Shown here piece by piece: positions 50,563 to 62,215 of a stretch of DNA of 64,000 bases. This stretch comes from Nocardia xishanensis NBRC 101358. Its GTDB lineage: Bacteria > Actinomycetota > Actinomycetes > Mycobacteriales > Mycobacteriaceae. The notes under the pieces were generated by a model, which worked only from the letters and a program-made list of their open reading frames with translations, had not been told where the DNA came from and made no database searches. The stretch is from NCBI RefSeq assembly GCF_001613365.1, contig NZ_BDCF01000047.1, positions 1-64,000 on the forward strand. The letters are read 5' to 3'. Each line of letters starts with the position of its first letter. Position 1 is the first letter of the stretch. The position numbers were made by a program, and so were the translations under genes.

Positions 50563-52023
50563 TCACGACCGGTCCTCGTCCTCCGTGACCAGGCCGCGAC
50601 GCACCCGGGAGGCGTGCTTGCGCTCGGCGGCGCTGACCCGGTCGCTCTGCTCCAAACGAACATCGGTGCCGCGGCCGGTGGGAACCCGGTCGATGCCCGC
50701 CGAGATCTGCGGCTCCCAGTCGAAGCTGACGTCGCCGATGGTGACCGGGGCGCCCGGTTCGGCGCCGAGGCGCACCAGCTCGTCCTCGACGCCGAGGCGG
50801 GCCAGCCGGTCGGCCAGGTAGCCGACGGCCTCGTCGTTGTCGAACTGGGTCTGTCGCACCCAGCGCTCTGGTCGCGCGCCGCGCACGATGAAGCCGCCCG
50901 GCTCGTCGGGATCGGCGATCACGCTGAAGCCGGACTCGTCCACCGCGATCGGCCGGATCACCGGACGCTTGGGCGCGGCCTTCGGGTGCGCCTCACGGTA
51001 TTCGCGCACCAGGTCGGCGAGCGCGAAGGTCAAGGGGCGCAAGCCAGCTCGGCTCACGGCGGAGATCTCGAAGACCGGCCAACCACGCTCGGCGAACTCG
51101 GCCGTGACCATTTCGGCCAGCTCGGCGGCGTCGGGGACGTCGGTCTTGTTCAGGATCACCACGCGGGGACGATCGGCCAGATCACCGAGACCGGCGTCGG
51201 CGGCGAGCGCGGGCTTGTACGCGGCCAGCTCGGCCTCGAGCGCGTCGACGTCGGAGACGGGGTCGCGGCCGGGTTCCAGGGTCGCGCAGTCGACGACGTG
51301 CGCGAGCACCGCGCAACGCTCCAAGTGGCGCAGGAAGTCGAGGCCGAGGCCGCGGCCTTCGCTGGCGCCGGGGATCAGGCCGGGCACGTCGGCGATGGTG
51401 AAGGTGGTGTCGCCGCTGGCCACCACGCCGAGGTTCGGCACGAGCGTGGTGAACGGGTAGTCGGCGATCTTCGGCTTGGCCGCGGAGAGCACCGAGACCA
51501 GCGAGGACTTGCCCGCCGACGGGAAGCCGACCAGACCGACGTCGGCGACCGACTTCAGTTCCAGGACGAGTTCGCGTTCCTCACCGTCCTCGCCGAGCAG
51601 CGCGAAGCCGGGCGCCTTGCGCGCCTTGGAGGCCAGCGAGGCGTTGCCGAGCCCGCCGCGTCCGCCACGGGCGGCGACGTAACGATTGCCGACGCCGACC
51701 AGGTCGGCCAGGATCTCACCGTCCTCGTCCAGTACGACGGTGCCGTCCGGCACCTTCAGCAGCAGATCGCCGCCGGTCTTGCCGTCCCGGTTGCCGCCCT
51801 CGCCCGGCTTGCCGTTGCCCGCCTTGGCGTGCGGGTGGAAGTGGAAGTCCAGCAGGGTGTGCACGTTCCCGTCGACCTCGAGGACGACGTCGCCGCCGTT
51901 ACCGCCGTTACCGCCGTCCGGTCCGCCGAGCGGCTTGAACTTCTCGCGGTGCACCGACGCGCACCCATGACCGCCCTTTCCGGCACGCACGTGCAGCACG
52001 ACACGGTCGATGAATTTCGACAT
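50563..52023 (-). CDS. obg: GTPase Obg/CgtA
   Basis: The ATG at 52023 starts the family sequence MSKFIDRVVLHVRAGKGGHG and gives 486 residues. An AAGGAGG lies 12 bases upstream; a second ATG four codons earlier would sit directly on it. The Gly-rich Obg fold occupies residues 1-158. The GTPase domain has GFPSAGKSS (G1), DVPG (G3) and NKTD (G4), and the C-terminal OCT domain follows with an acidic/basic tail. Obg works in 50S ribosome assembly and stress control. It sits directly after rplU-rpmA, as in most bacteria. Confidence 0.97.
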   Translation of the reverse strand: MSKFIDRVVLHVRAGKGGHGCASVHREKFKPLGGPDGGNGGNGGDVVLEVDGNVHTLLDFHFHPHAKAGNGKPGEGGNRDGKTGGDLLLKVPDGTVVLDEDGEILADLVGVGNRYVAARGGRGGLGNASLASKARKAPGFALLGEDGEERELVLELKSVADVGLVGFPSAGKSSLVSVLSAAKPKIADYPFTTLVPNLGVVASGDTTFTIADVPGLIPGASEGRGLGLDFLRHLERCAVLAHVVDCATLEPGRDPVSDVDALEAELAAYKPALAADAGLGDLADRPRVVILNKTDVPDAAELAEMVTAEFAERGWPVFEISAVSRAGLRPLTFALADLVREYREAHPKAAPKRPVIRPIAVDESGFSVIADPDEPGGFIVRGARPERWVRQTQFDNDEAVGYLADRLARLGVEDELVRLGAEPGAPVTIGDVSFDWEPQISAGIDRVPTGRGTDVRLEQSDRVSAAERKHASRVRRGLVTEDEDRS

Positions 52024-52108
52024 GAGTCGAATCATCCTCCTTCTGGGCTGGTCGTTCTTCGAGGGCTCGCGCTGATTCTTCGGCGGTCGCCGCCACGAGA
52101 ACGCGAAA

Positions 52109-52139
52109 AGCGGGTCAGGGTGACGTACCCTGACCCGCT
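52109..52139 (-). terminator. Rho-independent terminator after rpmA
   Basis: A perfect 13-bp stem has arms at 52109-52121 and 52127-52139 around a 5-base loop. Read on the minus strand it is followed by CTTTTCGCG. It lies between rpmA and obg, so obg probably has its own promoter or depends on read-through. Confidence 0.88.
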
Positions 52140-52166
52140 CGGCTTTTGTCTGGATCGGCTAGGCGG

Positions 52167-52433
52167 TCAGGCCTGAACCGGCTCCGGGACGACGATGTTG
52201 ACGGTCTTGCGGCCACGCTTGGTGCCGAACTGGACCGCGCCCGCCTCGAGGGCGAACAGGGTGTCGTCACCGCCGCGACCGACGTTCACGCCGGGGTGGA
52301 AGTGGGTGCCACGCTGACGCACCAGGATCTCGCCAGCCTTGACGGTCTGGCCGCCGAAGCGCTTGACGCCGAGTCGCTGGGCGTTGGAATCGCGTCCGTT
52401 CCGGGAGCTGGACGCGCCCTTCTTGTGTGCCAT
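52167..52433 (-). CDS. rpmA: 50S ribosomal protein L27
   Basis: This 88-residue protein begins MAHKKGASSSRNGRDS, the universal L27 N-terminus that reaches the peptidyl-transferase centre. AQRLGVKRFGGQTVKAGEILVRQRG and FHPG-NVGRGGDDTLFAL follow as usual. No N-terminal cleavage extension of the Firmicutes type is present. It is 22 bases downstream of rplU and is followed by a strong terminator. Confidence 0.98.
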   Translation of the reverse strand: MAHKKGASSSRNGRDSNAQRLGVKRFGGQTVKAGEILVRQRGTHFHPGVNVGRGGDDTLFALEAGAVQFGTKRGRKTVNIVVPEPVQA

Positions 52434-52455
52434 AGCTGAGTCTCCTCGGGATGTC

Positions 52456-52767
52456 TTACTTGATGCCGGTGACCTTCAGGACCGTCAGCGGCTGACGGTG
52501 ACCCTGGCGCTTGTGGTAGCCGGTCTTGTTCTTGAACTTGTGGATGCGGATCTTGGGGCCCTTGGTCTGCTCGACCAGCTCCGCGGTCACCGAACGCTCG
52601 GCCAGCTTGGCCGCGTCGGTGGTCAGTTCGGCGCCGTCCACCACGAGGACGGGCGAGAGCTCGACGGCGGAACCCGGCGCACCCTCGATCTTTTCGACCT
52701 TCACCAGGTCACCGACCGCGACCTTGTACTGCTTTCCGCCGGTCTTGACGATCGCGTACGTTGCCAT
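52456..52767 (-). CDS. rplU: 50S ribosomal protein L21
   Basis: This 103-residue protein begins MATYAIVKTGGKQYKVAVGD and ends with the RQGHRQPLTVLKVTGI signature of L21. It is the first gene of the rplU-rpmA pair. The 297-bp space upstream, back to the RNase E stop, contains the rne terminator and must contain the rplU promoter; I see no clear -35/-10 pair in it. Confidence 0.98.
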   Translation of the reverse strand: MATYAIVKTGGKQYKVAVGDLVKVEKIEGAPGSAVELSPVLVVDGAELTTDAAKLAERSVTAELVEQTKGPKIRIHKFKNKTGYHKRQGHRQPLTVLKVTGIK

Positions 52768-53015
52768 CGGTCGGCTTCCTCCACTCGATTGTCTTCTCGT
52801 GCTTCACTCACGCCACAGGTCGTGACGTGAATTGTCTTGGCTGGTTGCTGCACGGGGGCGCATACCTCGCTGTGTTCAACAGCTTCGGGCGCATCGCCAG
52901 GCAGCGACCGTCCAAGGCTACCAGACCCCCGGTCTACGACCCAATTCGGCGGTCGGCGATCACTCGGCTACCCCGTCAGGGCCGCATTTTCCCGAGCTGC
53001 CCGACGCCCGAACGC

Positions 53016-53054
53016 ATTCGGCCGGTCGCCCCTCGCGGGTCCGACCGGCCGAAT
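53016..53054 (-). terminator. Hairpin terminator after rne
   Basis: Perfect 13-bp arms ATTCGGCCGGTCG (53016-53028) and CGACCGGCCGAAT (53042-53054) surround a 13-base loop. It begins ten bases after the RNase E stop. No T-run is present. Confidence 0.75.
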
Positions 53055-53064
53055 CACACTCGAC

Positions 53065-56000
53065 TCAGCTGGGCGTATCGACCGGCGGGCCCGCGGGACG
53101 GCCGACGGCCCTGCGGCGCGGACGCCCACGCTGCGGCAGGTCGACCGACTCGGGCTGCGAGTAGTCGACTGCGGGCGTGCCGCCCTGGTCGGCGCTGGAC
53201 AGCACGAAAACGGCTCCGGCGCTGTCGGCCGCGGGCGCGGCCGCCGAACGCGCCACCCTGCGGCGGCGAGGCGCCTGCGGGGGCGCCGGTTCACCGTTGG
53301 CAACCGCTCGATCAGCGGCGGCGACAGCGGCTTCCTCGGCCTCTTTTCGCACCGTCGGCTCCGGCTCCTCGGTCGCCGGAACCAGGTCGATCTCCGCGGG
53401 CGCCGACTCGACCGCTTCGACCTGCTCCTCCAGCGCCTCGGCGGCCGCCTCCGCCACGATCTCGGCAACCTCCTCGGCCTCGGCCTCCTCGGCAACAGCC
53501 GCTTCCGCGACGGCCTCCTCGGCCACGACACCGACGGCTTCCTCGGTCACCGCTTCGACCTCGGCGACCTCCTCGGCCCATGGCTCGGCCTCGGCAGCTT
53601 CCTCGGCGATCGACTCCTTGGCGGCCACAACGGCATCGGCCACATTCGCCGCCACCGCGTCGGCATCGGTCGCGACGACCTCGGCCTCAGCGACCGATTC
53701 CTCGGCATGCTCGGTCTCGACGTTGTGCGCGGCCATGGCAAGCGCCACCGGATGCGCCCGCTTGACGGCGGCCCCTTCCTCGACCGACTCACTCGGCGGC
53801 GGCGTGCCGTTGGTGGCAGCCGCGGCGGCCGCGCCCTTGTCCCGGCCGCGGCGACGGCGCGAGCCGCCCTCGCGACGGGTCGAGGTGTCCTCGGCGGGCG
53901 CGAGCTCCACCGGGTAGGTGTGCACCAGGATGCCCCGGCCGTGGCAGTGCTCACAGGTGGTCGAGAACGCCTCGACCAGCCCGGTGCCCAGCTTCTTGCG
54001 CGTCATCTGGACCAAGCCGAGCGAGGTCACCTCGGAGACCTGATGCCTGGTGCGGTCCCGGCCGAGCGCCTCGGTCAGGCGGCGCAGCACCAGGTCGCGG
54101 TTCGACTCGAGCACCATGTCGATGAAGTCGACGACGATCATGCCGCCGATGTCGCGCAGCCGCATCTGGCGCACGATCTCCTCGGCCGCCTCCAGGTTGT
54201 TCCTGGTGACGGTCTCCTCCAGGTTGCTGTTGCCCGACCCGGTGAACTTGCCGGTGTTGACGTCGATGACGGTCATGGCTTCGGTGCGGTCGATCACCAG
54301 GGTGCCGCCGGAGGGCAGCCACACCTTGCGATCGAGCGCCTTGCCGAGCTGCTCGTCGATGCGGAAGGTCTCGAAGACGTCCACACCGTTGTTCTCGTGC
54401 CGGGAGACCCGCGCGAGCAGATCCGGCGCGACGGTGCGGATGTAGGTCTCGACCGTGCTCCACGCCCGGTCGCCCTCGATGACAAGCCGCGAGAAGTCCT
54501 CGTTGAACAGGTCGCGGATGACCTTGACGAGGAGATCGGGCTCCTCGTACAGCGTCTTGGGCGCGCCGCCGTCCTTGTTCGCCTGCTCCTCGATGGCACG
54601 CCACGTGGACTGCAACCGCTCCACGTCGCGGGCCAGCTCGGCCTCGCTGACGCCCTCGGAGGCAGTGCGGATGATCACGCCCGCGTCGGCGGGCACGATG
54701 TCGCGCAGGATCTCCTTGAGGCGCTTGCGCTCAGTGTCGGGCAGCTTGCGGCTGATGCCGGTGGAGGTGCCGCCCGGCACGTACACCAGGAAGCGACCGG
54801 CCAGGCTGATCTGGGTGGTCAGCCGGGCGCCCTTGTGCCCGACCGGGTCCTTGGACACCTGGACGAGCACCTGATCGCCGGGCTTGAGCGCCTGCTCGAT
54901 CTTGCGCTCCTTGCCGCCGAGCCCGGCGGCCTCCCAGTTCACCTCGCCCGCGTACAGCACGCCGTTGCGGCCGCGGCCGATGTCGACGAACGCCGCCTCC
55001 ATGCTGGGCAGCACGTTCTGCACCTTGCCCAGGTAGACGTTGCCGACCATCGATGCCTGGCCGGTGTTGGTGACGAAGTGCTCGACGAGGATGTTGTCCT
55101 CGAGCACCGCGACCTGAGTGGCGGCCGGATGTTCGGGGAACGACTTCTCGCGCACGACCATCACCCGGTCGACCGCCTCGCGGCGGGCCAGGAACTCCGA
55201 CTCGGTCAGGATCGGCGGGCGGCGGCGACCGGCCTCGCGACCGTCGCGGCGACGCTGACGCTTCGCCTCGAGCCGGGTGGAGCCGGTGATGCCCTGCACC
55301 TCGTCCGAGGCGGCCCGGCCGCGGCTCTTGCTGCGCGGCTCGCGCTCGTGCACGACGGTGTTCGGCGGGTCGTCGTCGGCGGGCTCGGCGTCGCTCTCCC
55401 CGCCGACCTTGCGGCGGCGGCGGCGACGGCGACGGCGGCTCGCGCCCTCCGGCACCGCGTCCTCGTGCTCGCTCTCCTCGCCCTCGTCGCTCGCCTCGGC
55501 GGATTCCGCGTCCTCGGCGGTCTCGGCGGCGGGCTCGTCCTCGGTGTCGGACTCGGACTGATCGCCCTCGTCGCCCTCGGCGTCGGAATCGGCGTGCTGC
55601 TCGCCGCGGCCACGGCCACGACCGCGCCTGCCACGACGACGACGGCGTGGCTGGCCTTCACCGTCGCCGTGCTGCTCGGCGCTGTCCTGCTCGTCCTCGG
55701 TGGTCTCGGGTTCCTCCTCGACGACCTCCTGCGCGGCGGCCTCCTCGGCGCGCTTGGCCTCGCGCTCGGCACGGCGCTGCTTGCGCATCTGTTCGGCGGC
55801 CGCCGCGTCGGGCGAAAGGAACAGCGGTGCCGCGATGGAGGGCGCCTCGAAGACCGGCGGCGCCGCGACCTGCGGCTCGCTCGGCTCGGCATGGGTGAAC
55901 AGCTGCGTCGGCTCGGCGCTCACCGTCGATCGCCCGATGTGCACCGGGTCAGGGGCGGAGAAGAGCAGGCCGCTCGGCTGCGCGGCGGGCTTCTCCGGCT

Positions 56001-56289
56001 CCGGTGCGGCCTTCTCCGCTGCCTCCGGCTCGGCGGCAGGCGGTTCGGCTTCCGCTGCGGGAGTCGCCGCAGCGGGTTCGGGAGCGACGAGTGCGTCGCG
56101 CACCGTTTCCGCGACCGCCCGGTCGACGTTGGATTGCGCGCTGCGCGCGTCGGCGCCCAGCTCGGTGAGTTTGGCCAGGATGCGCTTGCTCGTCACTCCC
56201 AGCCGCTTGGCAAGCGCGTGAACTCGGATTCGCTCCGGCAATTGATCGGCATCCTGTGATGTTGTTTCCAGCGGCTCTTGATCGGCCAC
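53065..56289 (-). CDS. rne: Ribonuclease E/G with N-terminal IF2-N-like domain
   Basis: This 1074-residue protein is the main endonuclease of RNA decay and rRNA/tRNA processing. Residues ~20-65 form an IF2-N-like helical domain (IRVHALAKRLGVTSKRILAK). Residues ~65-375 are low complexity with acidic blocks and Arg-rich patches suited to RNA binding. An S1 domain follows (~380-470, VYLGKVQNVLPSMEAAFVDIG). The catalytic core has metal-binding Asp in MTVIDVNTGKFTG near 674 and VVDFIDM near 719. The zinc-link cysteines lie in CEHCHGRG near 778. The last ~270 residues are Ala/Glu/Val-rich and end in basic clusters, probably the degradosome scaffold. Confidence 0.95.
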   Translation of the reverse strand: MADQEPLETTSQDADQLPERIRVHALAKRLGVTSKRILAKLTELGADARSAQSNVDRAVAETVRDALVAPEPAAATPAAEAEPPAAEPEAAEKAAPEPEKPAAQPSGLLFSAPDPVHIGRSTVSAEPTQLFTHAEPSEPQVAAPPVFEAPSIAAPLFLSPDAAAAEQMRKQRRAEREAKRAEEAAAQEVVEEEPETTEDEQDSAEQHGDGEGQPRRRRRGRRGRGRGRGEQHADSDAEGDEGDQSESDTEDEPAAETAEDAESAEASDEGEESEHEDAVPEGASRRRRRRRRRKVGGESDAEPADDDPPNTVVHEREPRSKSRGRAASDEVQGITGSTRLEAKRQRRRDGREAGRRRPPILTESEFLARREAVDRVMVVREKSFPEHPAATQVAVLEDNILVEHFVTNTGQASMVGNVYLGKVQNVLPSMEAAFVDIGRGRNGVLYAGEVNWEAAGLGGKERKIEQALKPGDQVLVQVSKDPVGHKGARLTTQISLAGRFLVYVPGGTSTGISRKLPDTERKRLKEILRDIVPADAGVIIRTASEGVSEAELARDVERLQSTWRAIEEQANKDGGAPKTLYEEPDLLVKVIRDLFNEDFSRLVIEGDRAWSTVETYIRTVAPDLLARVSRHENNGVDVFETFRIDEQLGKALDRKVWLPSGGTLVIDRTEAMTVIDVNTGKFTGSGNSNLEETVTRNNLEAAEEIVRQMRLRDIGGMIVVDFIDMVLESNRDLVLRRLTEALGRDRTRHQVSEVTSLGLVQMTRKKLGTGLVEAFSTTCEHCHGRGILVHTYPVELAPAEDTSTRREGGSRRRRGRDKGAAAAAATNGTPPPSESVEEGAAVKRAHPVALAMAAHNVETEHAEESVAEAEVVATDADAVAANVADAVVAAKESIAEEAAEAEPWAEEVAEVEAVTEEAVGVVAEEAVAEAAVAEEAEAEEVAEIVAEAAAEALEEQVEAVESAPAEIDLVPATEEPEPTVRKEAEEAAVAAADRAVANGEPAPPQAPRRRRVARSAAAPAADSAGAVFVLSSADQGGTPAVDYSQPESVDLPQRGRPRRRAVGRPAGPPVDTPS

Positions 56290-56782
56290 GAAGTCTCCTC
56301 GGACCCCCGGGCGCGTCCCTCCCGGTACGGAGTGACGCGGCCAACGCGGGGGCGCTGTCCGTACACCTCACGCCGTCGACGTGAGGTCCTGTGGTCTCGC
56401 CCCGCGTGCCCGGTTGTCACCTGGTTCTTCGTCTTCGGGCTAACTGGTCACGCGGCGCCTGGCTGTTGGCTGAACTCCGTGGAAGCGAGCGCTCATCCAG
56501 CGTGCCTGCGCGGACCGCCACACCCTCAGCAACCGGGCGCGGCCTTCCGTGGCAGCGATGATCGGCATCGAACCGCGGTGTCATCCGGTCGCCATCGTCA
56601 CCGACCATTCGCGTACCTGCGCGAACTGTCGGTGTCGTTGACGACCACTGCCAGTATCCCACATCGTGCGCCCGTGGTTCGCCATCGGCGCGTGAGCGGC
56701 CCGATGCCCCGGGTTTGCCACATCGGCACGACCCCCATGACAAGGGACGATGTGACGCGCGAGCCCGCGAGGCCCGCGCGGT
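56290..56782 (-). promoter_or_regulatory. Long rne leader with a hairpin
   Basis: No gene is seen in the 534 bases between the rne start and the ndk stop, so most of it should be promoter and 5' leader of rne. Near the start codon, arms ACCTCACG (56365-56372) and CGTGAGGT (56380-56387) form a perfect 8-bp hairpin with a 7-base loop. In E. coli, RNase E controls its own mRNA through structures in a long leader; a similar role here is inference. Confidence 0.5.
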
Positions 56783-56810
56783 CTCGCCGCGCCCGAGCGG
56801 GCGCGGCGAG
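56783..56810 (-). terminator. Hairpin terminator after ndk
   Basis: Perfect 12-bp arms CTCGCCGCGCCC (56783-56794) and GGGCGCGGCGAG (56799-56810) surround the loop GAGC. It starts 13 bases after the ndk stop, so rne must be transcribed from its own promoter. Confidence 0.8.
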
Positions 56811-56823
56811 TCGGCGGCGGAAC

Positions 56824-57240
56824 TCAGGCGGGGAACTCGGGGAACCAGAGCCCGATCTCGCGCTTGGCCGACTCGGGCGAGTCCGAGCCGTGCACGAGGT
56901 TGTACTGGGTCTCGAGGGCGAAGTCGCCGCGGATGCTGCCCGGCACGGCCTTCTCGACGGGGTCGGTGCCGCCTGCGATCTGCCGGAACGCGGCGATGGC
57001 GCGCGGGCCCTCCAGGACTGCGGCCACGACCGGGCCGGAGGTGATGAACTCGATCAAGGAGCCGAAGAACGGCTTCTCGGCGTGCTCGGCGTAGTGCGCC
57101 TCGGCCAGTTCCCCGGACACCTGCTTCAGCTCCAGGGCCGCGATCTTCAGGCCCTTGCGCTCGATACGGGCCAGCACCTCGCCGACCAGGCCACGGGCCA
57201 CGCCGTCCGGCTTGATGAGTACCAACGTCTGCTCAGTCAC
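56824..57240 (-). CDS. ndk: Nucleoside-diphosphate kinase
   Basis: A GTG at 57240 gives 138 residues, the family length. VTEQTLVLIKPDGVARG opens the protein, and NLVHGSDSPESAKREI carries the phosphohistidine. Ndk transfers phosphate from ATP to other NDPs. It is the bona fide housekeeping copy, useful for comparison with the NDP-kinase-like protein at 37376-38308. DUF4233, folC and valS precede it on the same strand. Confidence 0.98.
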   Translation of the reverse strand: MTEQTLVLIKPDGVARGLVGEVLARIERKGLKIAALELKQVSGELAEAHYAEHAEKPFFGSLIEFITSGPVVAAVLEGPRAIAAFRQIAGGTDPVEKAVPGSIRGDFALETQYNLVHGSDSPESAKREIGLWFPEFPA

Positions 57241-57410
57241 GGCGCACAGCCTAATTGACCTCATCACCCGCTACCGAACCAGCGCTCGGCAGCGATGCTC
57301 CCAGCCGCGTTCGGTCCGCGTCGGCAGCCGTTGCCGGGCCGCTGATGGACACCGCCGGACGCAGTTCGCCGACGCCCGCGCATGGCCGGAGCGAGTGCGG
57401 GGGCACGCCT

Positions 57411-57848
57411 CTACCGATTCATCCGCTGGCTGGGCAGCAGCCCCTGGTCCATCCGGCGCTTGACCTCGGCGCGCAGTATCAGGATGAACGCCCAGACGGC
57501 CGCGAAGAGCAGGCCGATGATGCCGATGGACAGGTGGATGAACGCGCCGAGGATCACCAGGACCTGGAGGCTGAGGTTGAACGGCAGCGCCCAGGGCCGG
57601 CGCTGCATGCCTGCGCCGAGGATCATCAGCAGCGCGAGGATCACCAGGTAGCTGCCGGACAACCAGCTGACGCCACCGCCGACATCGGCGACCACAGGCA
57701 GCGCGAGCAGCACCACGATGGCCTCGAGGATCAACGTGCCCGCCATGACGCCGCGCAGGCCCTTCCACGGATCGGGCGCGGAAGCCGCGCTCGCGCCGGA
57801 TTTCTCGGCGGCGGCCGCGTCCTCGCGGCGCTCGCTGGGCTCACTCAT
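57411..57848 (-). CDS. DUF4233 membrane protein
   Basis: This 145-residue protein has an N-terminal charged leader and four hydrophobic helices starting at GLRGVMAGTLILEAIVVLLA. This is the DUF4233 pattern, nearly always found between folC and ndk in Mycobacteriales. Its function is unknown. Its start overlaps the folC stop by four bases (ATGA). Confidence 0.9.
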   Translation of the reverse strand: MSEPSERREDAAAAEKSGASAASAPDPWKGLRGVMAGTLILEAIVVLLALPVVADVGGGVSWLSGSYLVILALLMILGAGMQRRPWALPFNLSLQVLVILGAFIHLSIGIIGLLFAAVWAFILILRAEVKRRMDQGLLPSQRMNR

Positions 57849-59298
57849 GCCGGGTCCTTTCCGAACAGTGCGCGCGCCGCGCCCGCGGTGACCACCGAGC
57901 CGGTGACAATCACGCCCGCGCCCGAGACCGCCTCGACCGGGTCGCCGACCTCTTCGGCGATGGCGATCGCGGTCTCCAGCGCGTCGGGCAGCGTGTCGGC
58001 GGTCACCACGCGCTCGTCACCGAACCGCTGCACGGCCAGGTTCGCCAGGCTGTCGATGTCCATGGCGCGCGGCGAGCCGTTGGTGGTGACGACGATCTCG
58101 TCGAACACCGGCTCCAGCGCCTCGAGAATGCCCGCGGCGTCCTTGTCGCCGAGCACCGCGACGACGCCGACCAGCTTCCGGAAGTCGAACTCCTCGCCGA
58201 GGGTTGCGGCGAGGGCCCGCGCGCCCGCCGGGTTGTGCGCCGCGTCGATGAAGATCGTCGGCGCGCTGCGCATCCGCTCCATGCGGCCGGGGCTGGAGAC
58301 CGAGGCGAATCCGGCGCGCACGGCGTCGATGTCGAGCTGACGCTGTGCGCCGGCGCCGAAGAACGCCTCGACCGCGGCCAGCGCGAGCACCGCGTTGCGG
58401 GCCTGGTGCTCGCCGTGCAGCGGCAAGAAGATCTCGTCGTACACCCCGCCGAGACCCTGTAGCTCGAGCTGCTGGCCGCCGACGGCGATGCGCCGCGCGA
58501 GCACCTTGAACTCCGAGCCCTCGCGGGCCACCGCGGCGTCCACCTCGACGGCCCGGCGCAGCAGCACCTCCATGGCTTCGGGCTCCTGCTGCGCGATCAC
58601 CGCGACGTTGTCGCGCGGAACCAGGCTCTCCGGAGCGCGTTTGATGATCCCCGCCTTCTCCCCCGCGATGGCCGCGAGGTCGGGGCCGAGGTAGTCGACG
58701 TGGTCCAGCCCGATCGGGGTGATCACCGCGACCTGGCCGTCGATCACATTGGTGGCGTCCCAGGTGCCGCCCATGCCGGTCTCCACGACCGCCACGTCGA
58801 CCGGCGCCTCCGCGAACGCGGCGTAGGCCATGCCGGTGAGCACCTCGAACTTGCTCATCGCCGGACCGCCCGCCGTGGCGGACTGCGCGTCGATCATCTC
58901 GATGTAGGGCAGTAGCTCGCGATAGGTCTCGACGTACTTGGCCGGACTGATCGGCGCGTTGTCGATGCTGATCCGCTCGGTGGCCAATTGCAGGTGCGGG
59001 CTTGTGATGCGGCCGGTCCGCCGGTGCAGCGCGGTGAGCAGCGCGTCGATCATGCGGGTGACCGAGGTCTTGCCGTTGGTGCCCGCGATATGGATCGCCG
59101 GATAGCTCTGCTGCGGGGAGCCGAGCAGATCCATCAGGGTGGCGATGCGGGTGAGCGAGGGCTCGATCTTGGTCTCCGGCCAGCGCTGGTCGAGTTCCGC
59201 CTCGACCAGCGCCATCTCGGCGAGCTCCACCGGCGACGGTCCCGACCGGAGCCGGGCGCCTCCGCTGTCGTCCGGGTACTGCCGCTCCGGCTCCTCGT

Positions 59299-59302
<4 letters not shown>
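57845..59302 (-). CDS. folC: Folylpolyglutamate synthase/dihydrofolate synthase
   Basis: This 485-residue protein belongs to the Mur-ligase-like FolC family. IAGTNGKTSVTRM is the ATP P-loop, ITSPHLQLATERI the folate loop, VVETGMGGTWDATNV the omega loop and DAAHNPAGARAL the C-terminal glutamate site. It adds glutamates to folates to retain them in the cell. The start overlaps the valS stop by four bases (ATGA), so it is translationally coupled to valS. Confidence 0.97.
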
Positions 59303-61980
<2,678 letters not shown>

Positions 61981-62071
61981 TCCGTGATTCTAGGGGTTGG
62001 CTCGACATGGCCTCGCCGCCTCCCCGCGGCCCGCGCTCCGTGGCGCGAACCAGGGTGCGGAAACGAAAGGA

Positions 62072-62112
62072 GGCGGAGCCTTCGGTGGATGAGGGACACC
62101 GAACACTCCGCC
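62072..62112 (-). terminator. Terminator between the flavoprotein gene and valS
   Basis: Two stacked perfect 7-bp stems, GGCGGAG (62072-62078) with CTCCGCC (62106-62112) and TTCGGTG (62081-62087) with CACCGAA (62097-62103), are separated by a 2x2 internal loop. On the minus strand TCCTTTCGTTT follows, giving a fair T-rich tail. Confidence 0.8.
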
Positions 62113-62215
62113 TACGCCTCACAGCTTACCGGCGATCCATGGGCCGACCCCGAATCCACAAGTAATTCTCAGCTTCCGGCGACGCCGTCGCCGCGCACCC
62201 TGCCTCGGGTCCGCG

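Noticed and set aside
52837..56259. Long plus-strand open frame of 1140 codons opposite rne
   Set aside because: It is a shadow of the RNase E gene, whose catalytic residues and zinc link are on the minus strand.
61981..62215. Possible T-box riboswitch for valS
   Set aside because: The strong hairpin at 62072-62112 fits a terminator of the upstream flavoprotein gene, and no T-box antiterminator or specifier loop is visible.
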